A DNA stretch of 64,000 nucleotides from Qipengyuania sp. SS22 (GTDB lineage Bacteria > Pseudomonadota > Alphaproteobacteria > Sphingomonadales > Sphingomonadaceae): NCBI RefSeq assembly GCF_025736935.1, contig NZ_CP107048.1:930001-994000 (forward strand). Reading direction: 5' to 3'. This document shows positions 53,730 through 62,800 of this stretch, piece by piece (position 1 is the stretch's first letter; every line of letters begins with the position of its first letter). The notes beneath the pieces are model-generated. The model ran no database searches, was not told the origin of the DNA, and worked only from the letters and a program-made list of their open reading frames with translations. The translations under genes and the position numbers were made by a program.

Positions 53730-56354
53730 ATGAGAAAGCGCTCGCTGATCCAGGCCGTCGACCAGACGACCGATGACACCACCACGGAAACCGAAGTTTC
53801 CGAGGCGGTTACCCAGCCAATTTCGAACGAGACTGAAGAGGTCTACGAAGAAGAATGGTATGCGGAGCCGGAACCGGTGCGCAGTTTCTCATGGGTGGTC
53901 CCGGCGCTCGCCATCCTCGCGATCCTTGGCTGGACCGGTTTCTTCGGCTGGGCCCATCGGGCCGAACTCCTCGCCGCCCCTGCCCCGACCGCCTGGACCG
54001 GCCTCATCACGCAATGGGCGGTACCAGTGCTGCTTATCGTCTCGCTCTGGCTGCTTGCCATGCGCAATTCGACCCGTGAGGCGCGGCGTTTTTCCGAGGT
54101 TGCGCAGACGTTGTCGGCCCAGTCCGCCGAACTCGAAACGCGGCTCGTCACTGTCAATCGCGAGCTGAGCCTCGCGCGCGAATTCCTGGCGACGCAGACC
54201 AAGGAACTCGATTATCTCGGCCGCACCGCGACCGAGCGCCTTTCCGAACATGCCGAACGCCTGCAATCGCTTGTCGGCGAGAATGGCGAACAGGTCGAGT
54301 CGATCGCGCGTGTCAGCGTTACTGCGCTGGAAAACATGGATAAACTGCGCGACAACCTCCCGGTCATCGCCAATTCGGCCAAGGATGTTTCGAACCAGAT
54401 CGGCGGCGCCGGGCGCGAAGCGCAAGGCCAGCTCGATGAACTGGTTCAGGGCTTCGAACGGCTCAACGAATTCGGTTCGGCGAGCGAACGGCAGGTCGGA
54501 TCGCTGCGCAAGCGGATCGACGAGGCGCTCGACGCATTTTCCGCGCAGGCCGACCAACTCGGCACGATTACGACGCAACGCTTTGCCGAGCTGCGTGACA
54601 ATAGCGAAAACTTCCGCGGCGAGCTCGACAGCCGCGAGGTCGACGCGCTGGCCTCGATCCGTGCGCGCTTCGAAGCCCTGCGCAACGAGATGGCCGAGGC
54701 CGATGCGATTACTGCCAGCGAACGTGAAGCGGCGATGGACAGCCTGCGCGACCGCCTCGACACCATGCGCCGGGAGACGGCCGAAGCCGCCACGGCAATC
54801 CGCGACGGCGAGGCGCATGCGCTGACCGCTTGGCGCAACCAGATCGAGGCTATGCAGGAACGGCTGCACGACGCGATCGGCGAAGTGACGCGGATCGACG
54901 ATGCCGCACTCGACGCCGCCAATTCGCGGCTAACCGACCTGTTCGGCCAGGCCGAGACCGTCGACGCGCGCCTGATCGAGCGCAATCGCCTGTTTGCCGA
55001 AGAAACCGGCCGCCGTCAGTCCGACTTGTCGCAGGCTGAAGAAGCCGCGCATGCACAGCTTACCGAGCGCCTCGCCGTGCTCGACGAAGCGATTGCCGAA
55101 CGCCGCGCGGCGCAGGCCGAACAGCTGGCGCTGATGGCCGCCGAAGGCGACGAGCTGGGCGAACGGATCGCCGCGCTCGGCCCGATGTTCCAGGCCATTT
55201 CGGCGCAGGGCCGCGAGGCACGCGTGGAGCTTACCGCGGGAATAGCGGCGCTGACCGCCAAGCTCGACGAAAGCCGCGGCGCGCTCGACGATACCGACGG
55301 AGCGGTCTCCGCTCTGACCGATGCCAGCGTGCGTCTGCTGGAACTCATCCAGGCGAGCGCCAAGCACAGCCGTGACGACTTGCCCGAGGCGATGGAAGCC
55401 AGCGAGGCGCGCCTCGCCGAGATCGAGCGCCGGGCGGAAGAGGTCAAGAACCTGCTCGACCAGGCCAAATCGGCGGGCGAAGCGCTCACCGCGAGCATGG
55501 ACACCGCCGACCTGCGCAGCCGCGAGGCAATGGCCGGGGTCGACGACTTCCATACGCGCTTCGGCGACACCTCCGCCGCGCAGGTCGAGGGGATCGAGCG
55601 CCTACGCGGGAGTCTCGCCGAACTGGGCGAGGAAAGCGCGGCAATCTCGGCGCGTGCGCAGGGCGAATTGCGCGACGCGATCGGTGCGCTCGAAACAAGC
55701 GCGCGCGAAGCCCTCGCCGCAATCGAAACCGAACAGGCCGAACGGATCGCGCATATCGCCGGCAAAGTCGGCGAACAAAGCGCCCATGCCATCGACGAGG
55801 CGCTACGCGAGCACACCGTGGAAGCGATCAGCTCGCTCGATCTGGCTACCGAACGCTCGGCCGAGGCTGGCCGCGAAGTCATGCGTCAGCTGCGCGACCA
55901 GTTGGCCAAGGTCAACGAGCTGACCGGCAATCTCGAAAGCCGCATCACCCATGCGCGCGAGCGTGCGACCGAGGATGTCGACAATGACTTCTCGCGCCGG
56001 GTTGCGCTGATCAGCGAAAGCCTCAATTCAAATGCCATCGACATCGCCAAGGTGTTGTCGACCGAGGTCACCGATACCGCCTGGGCCAGCTATCTGCGCG
56101 GCGACCGCGGTATCTTTACCCGGCGCGCGGTGCGACTGCTGGACAATACCGAAGCGCGCGAGATCGCCGAACTATATGACAGCGACCACGATTTTCGCGA
56201 GCATGTCAGCCGCTACATTCATGATTTCGAGGCGATGCTGCGCACCATGTTGTCGACCCGCGATGGTAATGCGGTGAGTGTCACGCTGCTCAGCAGCGAT
56301 ATGGGCAAGCTCTACGTGGTGCTCGCACAGGCGCTCGAACGCCTGCGGCAGTAA
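53730..56354 (+). CDS. Large membrane-anchored coiled-coil protein
   Basis: An 874-residue protein with an acidic Thr/Glu-rich N-terminus, two membrane segments (about 54-74 and 95-111), and roughly 690 residues of near-continuous heptad repeats rich in Ala, Glu, Arg and Asp (about 115-800). The C-terminal 80 residues (DRGIFTRRAVRLLDNTEAREI and HVSRYIHDFEAMLRTMLSTRD are at about 785-845) look globular and conserved. There is no Walker motif, although sphingomonad relatives are often labelled ATPase. A spacer, polar scaffold or envelope tether are plausible roles (inference). It is the largest uncharacterised gene in the window. Its stop abuts that of DUF1467. Confidence 0.78.
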   Translation: MRKRSLIQAVDQTTDDTTTETEVSEAVTQPISNETEEVYEEEWYAEPEPVRSFSWVVPALAILAILGWTGFFGWAHRAELLAAPAPTAWTGLITQWAVPVLLIVSLWLLAMRNSTREARRFSEVAQTLSAQSAELETRLVTVNRELSLAREFLATQTKELDYLGRTATERLSEHAERLQSLVGENGEQVESIARVSVTALENMDKLRDNLPVIANSAKDVSNQIGGAGREAQGQLDELVQGFERLNEFGSASERQVGSLRKRIDEALDAFSAQADQLGTITTQRFAELRDNSENFRGELDSREVDALASIRARFEALRNEMAEADAITASEREAAMDSLRDRLDTMRRETAEAATAIRDGEAHALTAWRNQIEAMQERLHDAIGEVTRIDDAALDAANSRLTDLFGQAETVDARLIERNRLFAEETGRRQSDLSQAEEAAHAQLTERLAVLDEAIAERRAAQAEQLALMAAEGDELGERIAALGPMFQAISAQGREARVELTAGIAALTAKLDESRGALDDTDGAVSALTDASVRLLELIQASAKHSRDDLPEAMEASEARLAEIERRAEEVKNLLDQAKSAGEALTASMDTADLRSREAMAGVDDFHTRFGDTSAAQVEGIERLRGSLAELGEESAAISARAQGELRDAIGALETSAREALAAIETEQAERIAHIAGKVGEQSAHAIDEALREHTVEAISSLDLATERSAEAGREVMRQLRDQLAKVNELTGNLESRITHARERATEDVDNDFSRRVALISESLNSNAIDIAKVLSTEVTDTAWASYLRGDRGIFTRRAVRLLDNTEAREIAELYDSDHDFREHVSRYIHDFEAMLRTMLSTRDGNAVSVTLLSSDMGKLYVVLAQALERLRQ

Positions 56355-56627
56355 TCATTCGAAAGACGGGCCCCAAACGGCAAGGTCTTCGATGGTGATC
56401 CAGCCATTGATGTAATTCAGGACATAGGCCGCGGTCACCACGGCTGCGAGTATCGCGGCGCGCCCCAACAGCCGCCATCCGCGGAATTCGACCGGGGCGC
56501 TGTCGGCCTGACCCGGGATCTTCGCCACCCCCGCCTCGTCATGCGTGCGCACACCGAAAGGCAGCAGCACGAAGGCGCTGAAGACGAAGAACAGGAAATA
56601 GATCGCGACTATGCTGGTCCACTGCAT
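56355..56627 (-). CDS. DUF1467 family membrane protein
   Basis: A 90-residue protein with two membrane segments (about 5-24 and 55-73). The sequence IYFLFFVFSAFVLLPFGVRTHDEAG, here split at about 9-33, and the AP preceding the second segment match DUF1467, an alphaproteobacterial family found next to rnj and the nuo operon. No function is established. It begins 11 bases after the rnj stop and is the last gene of the nuo-rnj run. Confidence 0.85.
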   Translation of the reverse strand: MQWTSIVAIYFLFFVFSAFVLLPFGVRTHDEAGVAKIPGQADSAPVEFRGWRLLGRAAILAAVVTAAYVLNYINGWITIEDLAVWGPSFE

Positions 56628-56638
56628 CGACCGGGCTC

Positions 56639-58288
56639 CTACAGGTTGGGCACGATCACGCGGACCTGCGGGCGCTTGCCCGACCAGCGCTGCGCCGCGC
56701 GCCGTGCGGCCAGACGCGCCGCTTCGTGCACGCTGCCTTCATTGCGTCGGTCGGCGCCGCGCAGCTTGCCGATGGCCGCGCGGATATCGCTGACCGCCTC
56801 GGCGACGAAGCTCTCGTAATCCTCGTCGAGCGGCAGCCCCAGGCTGTCGATCCGCGGATTGAGATCGCCATCGAGCGCCACGATCACCACGCCTTCACGC
56901 ATGATCCGGCGTCGCATGGCGATGGCCTCGCCATTGGCAGGTACGATGATGTCCCCGTCGAGGACGAGCCGCCCCGCCTTAACCTCGGCGATCTTGCCCG
57001 GCGCTCCGGGCGCGAGGCGGACAAGGTCGCCATTCTGCTGCACGACCTGCTCGGGAATGCCGCTGGCTTCACCGACGCGGCCCTGTTCCTGCATGTGGCG
57101 CATCTCGCCATGAACGGGGACGAGGATTTCGGGCCGCAGCCAGCCATAAAGCGCTTCGAGTTCGGGGCGCCCGGGATGGCCCGATACGTGGATCATGCTC
57201 TGCCGGTCGGTGACCATGGTGATACCGCGCGCCGCGAGCTTGTTCTGCACGATGCCGATGGACAATTCATTGCCCGGGATCTGCCGGCTCGAAAACAGCA
57301 CGACATCGCCGCTGACCAATTCGATCGGGTGGTTTTCGTCCGCCACCCGGGCCAGTGCGGCGCGGGGTTCGCCCTGCCCGCCGGTAGCGAGGATGAGTAT
57401 CTCGCCCCGCGGCAATCCCATGGCGGTATCCAAATCGACCGGTTCGGGAAAATCCTCGAGATAGCCATTGTCCTGCGCCACCTCGATGATGCGGTCGAGC
57501 GAACGCCCCGCTACGCAGACCTGGCGCCCGGTTTCACGCGCGACATCGCCCAGCGTCTGCAGCCGCGCGACATTGCTGGCGAAGGTCGTCACCAGCACGC
57601 GCTTGCCCGCATGCCGCTGGACTTCTTCGAGCAGTCCCTTGTGGACCGCGCCTTCGGATCCGCTGGGCGCGGCGTTAAAGACATTGGTGCTGTCGCACAC
57701 CAGTGCCAGCACGCCTTCGTCCCCGATTTCGGTCAGCTCTTCCTCGGTCGTCGGTTCGCCGATGATCGGGTCTTCGTCGAGCTTCCAGTCGCCGGTGTGG
57801 AAGATGCGCCCGTGCGGCGTTTCGATCAGCAGTGCATTGCCCTCGGCGATCGAATGCGCGAGCGGTAGGTAGGTGATCTCGAACGGGCCGACTTCGAAGC
57901 TGCCGTGATCATCCGAAATCACATGCAGCTCGACCTGGTCGACCAGCCCCGCTTCGGACAGCTTGCGGCGGACCAGATCGGCAGTGAACGGCGTGGCATA
58001 GATCGGCACACCCAGATCGGCGGCGAAATAGGGTACTGCGCCGATATGATCCTCATGCGCATGCGTCAGCACGATCGCGTCGAGCTGCTTGCTGCGTTCC
58101 TCGATGAATTCGAGATCGGCGAAGACCAGATCGACGCCCGGGTACTGATCGCCCGAAAACGTCATGCCCAGATCGACCATCAACCAGCGGCCCTGGCAGC
58201 CATAGAGGTTGACGTTCATGCCAATTTCGCCCGAGCCGCCAAGCGCGAGGAACAGCAGTTCGTCTTCGGGAGTGAAATCCTTCTTCAC
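56639..58288 (-). CDS. rnj: Ribonuclease J
   Basis: Metallo-beta-lactamase/beta-CASP ribonuclease with 5'-exonuclease and endonuclease activity, important for rRNA and mRNA processing. The 549-residue protein has the zinc motif HAHEDH with His76, His78, Asp80 and His81, FHTGDWKLD, the beta-CASP residues in [11 protein letters not shown] and SGHPGRPEL, and [10 protein letters not shown]. The ATG of rnj overlaps the coaX stop (ATGA). It is unusual in enterobacteria but standard in alphaproteobacteria. Confidence 0.96.
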   Translation of the reverse strand: MKKDFTPEDELLFLALGGSGEIGMNVNLYGCQGRWLMVDLGMTFSGDQYPGVDLVFADLEFIEERSKQLDAIVLTHAHEDHIGAVPYFAADLGVPIYATPFTADLVRRKLSEAGLVDQVELHVISDDHGSFEVGPFEITYLPLAHSIAEGNALLIETPHGRIFHTGDWKLDEDPIIGEPTTEEELTEIGDEGVLALVCDSTNVFNAAPSGSEGAVHKGLLEEVQRHAGKRVLVTTFASNVARLQTLGDVARETGRQVCVAGRSLDRIIEVAQDNGYLEDFPEPVDLDTAMGLPRGEILILATGGQGEPRAALARVADENHPIELVSGDVVLFSSRQIPGNELSIGIVQNKLAARGITMVTDRQSMIHVSGHPGRPELEALYGWLRPEILVPVHGEMRHMQEQGRVGEASGIPEQVVQQNGDLVRLAPGAPGKIAEVKAGRLVLDGDIIVPANGEAIAMRRRIMREGVVIVALDGDLNPRIDSLGLPLDEDYESFVAEAVSDIRAAIGKLRGADRRNEGSVHEAARLAARRAAQRWSGKRPQVRVIVPNL

Positions 58289-59058
58289 GCTGCGCGCTCC
58301 GCAAGTATGGCGAGACCGTCGAGTGTGAGGTCGGAATCGACCGCATCGAACAGCTCGGTATGTTCGTCGAACAGGATCGCGAGGCCGCCGGTCGCAACCA
58401 CTTTGACGGGCCGCCCGATTTCCTTCTTCATCCGCGCTATCAGGCCTTCGATCAGCCCAACATAGCCCCAGAACACGCCGATCAGCATCTGGTCCTCGGT
58501 GTTGCGTCCGATGACACTGTCGCTGGCCGGCTTCTCGATCGCGATACGCGGCAGCTTGGCGGTGTTGCCGACCAGCGCATCGAGCGACAGGTTGATGCCC
58601 GGTGCGATGATCCCGCCCTTGTAGGCGCCGGTGAAATCCACCGCATCGAAAGTCGTCGCGGTGCCGAAATCGATGACGATCAGATCGCCGTCATATTTCC
58701 GGTGCGCAGCGATCGTGTTGAGCGCGCGGTCGGCCCCCAGCGAGCTGGGCTGTTCGATATCGAGTTCGAAGCCCCAGTCGGCTGCCCCCTGCCCCGCGAT
58801 CAGCGGCGTGATGCCGAGGTATTTTTCGGACAGCACAGTCAGGTTGTGGACCGCGCGCGGCACGACCGAACCGATGATGACCTGGTCGATATCGCCGCTG
58901 CTGAACCCCTGGAACTCGGCCAGCTGGAGCAGCCAGACCGCATATTCGTCGCCAGTCCGGCGCGGGTCCGAGGCGATCCGCCAACGGGCCTTGATCTCGC
59001 GTCCCTCGATCAGGGCGAAGACCACATTGGTATTTCCGACATCGGCGGCGAGCAGCAT
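58285..59058 (-). CDS. coaX: Type III pantothenate kinase
   Basis: First step of coenzyme A synthesis, in the CoaX form that needs a monovalent cation and is not inhibited by CoA. The 257-residue protein starts [15 protein letters not shown] with Asp6, and has [25 protein letters not shown] and [15 protein letters not shown], all CoaX hallmarks. It lies 3 bases downstream of birA and overlaps rnj. Confidence 0.96.
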   Translation of the reverse strand: MLLAADVGNTNVVFALIEGREIKARWRIASDPRRTGDEYAVWLLQLAEFQGFSSGDIDQVIIGSVVPRAVHNLTVLSEKYLGITPLIAGQGAADWGFELDIEQPSSLGADRALNTIAAHRKYDGDLIVIDFGTATTFDAVDFTGAYKGGIIAPGINLSLDALVGNTAKLPRIAIEKPASDSVIGRNTEDQMLIGVFWGYVGLIEGLIARMKKEIGRPVKVVATGGLAILFDEHTELFDAVDSDLTLDGLAILAERAA

Positions 59059-59061
59059 GGC

Positions 59062-59784
59062 TCAACTTTCCTCGTTCTGGAGCATTACGTCACCTGCATG
59101 GATGACACGGGTCGAACCATCCGCCAAGCGCAGCGACAGCGCTCCGTCGAGTGTGAGCCCGCCGAACGCGCCTTCGATCCGCTCTTCGCCCGGAGGCTGG
59201 ACGATCAACGGCGTGCCGAGCGGGTGAGCAACGCTTTCCCAGCGCCGCGCAAGCGGTTCGAGGCCATAGGTCCGCCACCGGTCGAGTTCGCGCGCGAAGG
59301 CGGCCGCCAGGGAATGGGCGAACATGTCGCGATCGGGTGTGGGTCCGAAGTCGGCCAGCGCCGCGGTCTTGCGATCGGGCAGATCGGGCGCTGCCGCCAG
59401 GTTCACGCCCATACCGACGATAATTGCATCGCCTTCGCGCTCGAGCAGGATGCCCGACAATTTGGCACCGTCCAGCATCAGATCGTTGGGCCATTTGAGC
59501 CGCAGCTTTGCCGGTTCGGCAAGCAGCGCGGCCACCGCTTCATAAGCCGCCACGGCTGCAACCAGCGCAAGCGTTGCTGGGCTGGGATCGCGCGGTGAAA
59601 CGCGCACCAGTGTCGAGCCCATGAAATTGCCCTTGCTGTCGAACCAATTGCGCGCCTGCCGTCCGCGTCCGGCAACCTGCCGGTCGGCAACCAGCCAATG
59701 GCTTTCCGGCAAGGCCTCACCAGCGCGCAGCTGCGCGGCTAGATCGGAATTGGTCGAACCGGTTTCGGCGACGAAACGGATCAC
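59062..59784 (-). CDS. birA: Biotin-[acetyl-CoA-carboxylase] ligase
   Basis: Attaches biotin to the biotin carboxyl carrier protein. From GTG 59784, which overlaps the nuoN stop as GTGA, the protein has 240 residues: ETGSTNSDL, the biotinyl-AMP motif GRGRQARNW (39-47), LKWPNDLM with the catalytic Lys and GMGVNL. A longer start (ATG 59823) would add 13 residues and overlap nuoN by 43 bases. There is no N-terminal helix-turn-helix, so this is a pure ligase and not the E. coli-type repressor. Confidence 0.93.
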   Translation of the reverse strand: MIRFVAETGSTNSDLAAQLRAGEALPESHWLVADRQVAGRGRQARNWFDSKGNFMGSTLVRVSPRDPSPATLALVAAVAAYEAVAALLAEPAKLRLKWPNDLMLDGAKLSGILLEREGDAIIVGMGVNLAAAPDLPDRKTAALADFGPTPDRDMFAHSLAAAFARELDRWRTYGLEPLARRWESVAHPLGTPLIVQPPGEERIEGAFGGLTLDGALSLRLADGSTRVIHAGDVMLQNEES

Positions 59785-61244
59785 GTAGCCGCGATGAACG
59801 AAGCGGCGGCCTGTGCTGTCCATTCACCCAGCGGGATGGTCAGCAGGTAGCCGAGCGGCGAGAGAATCGCGACGCACAGTCCCAGCACCAGCCAATGGCT
59901 CAGCGGGCTCTTGCTCTCGACCGCGCGCGTCGGCTCGTCGAAGAACATCACCTTGATGAACTTGAGGTAGTAGAACGCCCCGATCACGCTGGCAGCGATC
60001 CCGATCGCGGCCAGCGCGACAAGATCGGCCTGCACCGCGGCCTGGAAGACCACGAACTTGCCCCAGAAGCCGAACAACGGCGGGATACCGGCAAGGCTGA
60101 ACATCAGCACGAGCAGCGACCAGGCCAGTGCCGGGCGCATGGTCGACAGACCGGCGATATCGGCGAAGGTCTCGAGGTTCTGGCCCTCGGGATCGCGCAG
60201 CATCAGCAGCGCGGTAAAGCTGCCGACGGTCATCGCGACATAAATCGCGAGATAGGTCAGCACGCTGGCCACACCCGCAGGGGTGGCTGCGGCCAGACCG
60301 ATCAGGATGAAGCCGACATTGTTGATCGAGGAATAGGCGAGCAAACGCTTGAGGTTCTGCTGCCCGATCGCGCCAAGCGCGCCGACCACGACCGAGGCGA
60401 GCGCGGCGAAGATCACGATCTGGCGCCAACTGTCGACCTCGCCCGCAAACGGGTCCATCGCCATGCGCACCAGCATGCCCATCGCCGCGACCTTGGGGGC
60501 CGTGGCGAAGAAAGCGGTGACCGGCGTAGGCGCGCCTTCGTAAACGTCGGGCGTCCACATGTGGAACGGCACGGCACTGATCTTGAAGGCCAAACCGGCA
60601 AGCACGAAGACCACGCCGAACAGCGCGCCGGTCGAGAAATTGGCGTCGAACGCGGCGCGGATACCGTCGTAATTGGTCGAGCCGGTAAAACCGTAGACGA
60701 GGCTGATCCCGTACAGGATGATCCCCGACGCCAGCGCGCCGAGCACGAAATACTTGAGACCCGCTTCACTCGAGCGGCCGTCCTGGCGCAGGAAACTGGC
60801 CAGCACATAGCTCGACAGGCTCGACATCTCGAGACCGATATAGAGGGTCATCAGGTCGCTGGCAGACACCATCATGCCCATCCCGACCGCGTTGAAGATC
60901 ATCAGCACGGGATATTCGGCGCGGTAACTGCCCGTCTGCGCGAAAAAGCGCGGAGTAACCACCAGCACCGCAGCCGAGGCGAGATAGATCAGCATCTTGG
61001 CAAAACTGCCGAAGGCATCGGCGCGGTAGAGATCGCCGAAGGCGCGGCCGGCGACTTCACCGGTGGCGCGATCGAACAGACTCATGCTGAACAGCGCTGC
61101 ACCAACCAGCGCGGCAACCGTGACGATGGTCAGCAGGCGCGCGGACTTGGTTCCGGTCCAGGCGGCAATCAGCAGGATGACCAATCCGGTAAGCGACAGG
61201 CCGACTTCGGCGCCGGTGAGATAGAGCGAGGTGGCGTAGGACAT
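59781..61244 (-). CDS. nuoN: NADH-quinone oxidoreductase subunit N
   Basis: Membrane antiporter-like subunit of respiratory complex I, part of the proton-pumping arm. The 487-residue protein has about 14 membrane segments, with the conserved GLEMSSLSSYVLA, FKISAVPFHMWTPDVYEGAPTP (split around 225-246), and LLAYSSINNVGFIL. Its ATG overlaps the nuoM stop by one base (TGATG), as in most nuo operons. Confidence 0.97.
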   Translation of the reverse strand: MSYATSLYLTGAEVGLSLTGLVILLIAAWTGTKSARLLTIVTVAALVGAALFSMSLFDRATGEVAGRAFGDLYRADAFGSFAKMLIYLASAAVLVVTPRFFAQTGSYRAEYPVLMIFNAVGMGMMVSASDLMTLYIGLEMSSLSSYVLASFLRQDGRSSEAGLKYFVLGALASGIILYGISLVYGFTGSTNYDGIRAAFDANFSTGALFGVVFVLAGLAFKISAVPFHMWTPDVYEGAPTPVTAFFATAPKVAAMGMLVRMAMDPFAGEVDSWRQIVIFAALASVVVGALGAIGQQNLKRLLAYSSINNVGFILIGLAAATPAGVASVLTYLAIYVAMTVGSFTALLMLRDPEGQNLETFADIAGLSTMRPALAWSLLVLMFSLAGIPPLFGFWGKFVVFQAAVQADLVALAAIGIAASVIGAFYYLKFIKVMFFDEPTRAVESKSPLSHWLVLGLCVAILSPLGYLLTIPLGEWTAQAAASFIAAT

Positions 61245-62800
61245 CAGTGCGCTCCCTCCTCGCCATGGCTTTCGCCATGGGTCGCCGCGACATAATTGGC
61301 GTTATGCTCGCGCGGCGTACCGACGACGTTATCGGCGTCGAAATCGGGTGCTGCGCGCGCAACGCGCGCTTCGAGAGCGGCAATGTCCTGACGCATGGGG
61401 GCTAGGAAGCTTTCCGGATAGACGCCCATCCACAGCACTGCGGCTGCGATCGGCGCGAGCATGGCCCATTCGCGGGCGTTGAGGTCGGGCATGCGCGCGG
61501 CATCTTCATTGACCTGCAGTCCGAAGACGACGCGGCGGTAGAGATACAGCATGTAGGCGGCACCGAGGATGATCCCGGTGGTGCAGACCAGCGTGACCAG
61601 CGTGGAGACCTTGTAGAGACCCGCCAGCGCGAGGAATTCGCCCACGAAGTTGCTCGTCCCCGGCAGGCCGATCGAGGCCATGGTGAACAGCAGGAAGAAC
61701 AGCGCATAGCGCGGCATGTTGATCGCCAGGCCGCCATAGCGCGCGATCTCGCGCGTGTGCAGCCGGTCGTAGATCACCCCGACGCACAGGAACAGCGCGC
61801 CCGAGACCAGCCCGTGGCCGAGCATAACCATTATCGCGCCCTCGATGCCCTGCGCATTGAAGGCGAAGATGCCCGCGGTCACGATCGCCATATGCGCGAC
61901 CGAGGAATAGGCGATGAGCTTCTTCATGTCGCTCTGCACCAGTGCGACAAGCGAGGTGTAGATCACCGCGATCATCGAGAGCACGAAGACGAACCAGGTG
62001 AACTGCGCGCTCGCTTCGGGGAACATCGGCAGGCTGAAGCGGATGAAACCGTAGCCGCCCAGCTTGAGCAGCACGCCCGCAAGGATGACCGAGCCGGCGG
62101 TCGGCGCCTGCACGTGGGCATCGGGCAGCCAGGTGTGGACCGGCCACATCGGCATCTTCACTGCGAAACTGGCGAAGAAGGCGAGCCACAGCCAGGTCTG
62201 CGCTTGCGGAGCGAAATCGTAATTCAGCAGCGTCGGGATGTCGGTGGTGCCCGCCTCGTTCACCATCCACATCATCGCGATCAGCATCAGGACTGAGCCG
62301 AGCAGCGTGTAGAGGAAGAACTTATACGACGCGTAGATACGGTTATTGCCGCCCCATACCCCGATGATCAGATACATCGGGATCAGGCCGGCTTCGAAGA
62401 AGATGTAGAACAGGAACATGTCCTGCGATGCGAAGACGCCGATCATCAGCACTTCCATCAGCAGGAAGGCGCTCATGTATTCGCCGACGCGCTTGCTGAT
62501 CGAATCCCAGCTGGCAAGGATGCAGATCGGCATCAGGAAAACGCTGAGCATGATCAGCATCAGCGCGATCCCGTCGATCCCCAGCGCATAGCTGAAACCC
62601 GCGAAGATCTCGGCGCGTTCGGTGAACTGCCATTGCGCCCCGCCGATATCGTAATTGAGCCACAACAGCACGCCAAGGGCGAGGTCGACCAGCGTAGCCA
62701 CCAGCGCGACCATGCGCGCGGTGTGTGCCCCCAGGAACAGGCAGGCGATTGCGCCGGCCAGCGGCACGGCGAGCATCAGCGAAAGGATGGGAAACTCCAT
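61244..62800 (-). CDS. nuoM: NADH-quinone oxidoreductase subunit M
   Basis: Second antiporter-like subunit of complex I. The 518-residue protein has about 14 membrane segments, with FYIFFEAGLIPMYLIIG, FAVKMPMWPVHTWLPDAHVQAPT (split around 213-235; the Lys is functionally key) and LIAYSSVAHMAI. Its start overlaps the nuoL stop by one base. The C-terminal tail is acidic and His-rich (ATHGESHGEEGAH), unlike most relatives. Confidence 0.97.
   Translation of the reverse strand: MEFPILSLMLAVPLAGAIACLFLGAHTARMVALVATLVDLALGVLLWLNYDIGGAQWQFTERAEIFAGFSYALGIDGIALMLIMLSVFLMPICILASWDSISKRVGEYMSAFLLMEVLMIGVFASQDMFLFYIFFEAGLIPMYLIIGVWGGNNRIYASYKFFLYTLLGSVLMLIAMMWMVNEAGTTDIPTLLNYDFAPQAQTWLWLAFFASFAVKMPMWPVHTWLPDAHVQAPTAGSVILAGVLLKLGGYGFIRFSLPMFPEASAQFTWFVFVLSMIAVIYTSLVALVQSDMKKLIAYSSVAHMAIVTAGIFAFNAQGIEGAIMVMLGHGLVSGALFLCVGVIYDRLHTREIARYGGLAINMPRYALFFLLFTMASIGLPGTSNFVGEFLALAGLYKVSTLVTLVCTTGIILGAAYMLYLYRRVVFGLQVNEDAARMPDLNAREWAMLAPIAAAVLWMGVYPESFLAPMRQDIAALEARVARAAPDFDADNVVGTPREHNANYVAATHGESHGEEGAH

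Noticed and set aside
59785-59823. Longer birA start at ATG 59823
   Set aside because: It would overlap nuoN by 43 bases; the GTG at 59784 gives the usual four-base overlap and begins directly at the conserved domain. Not fully excluded.
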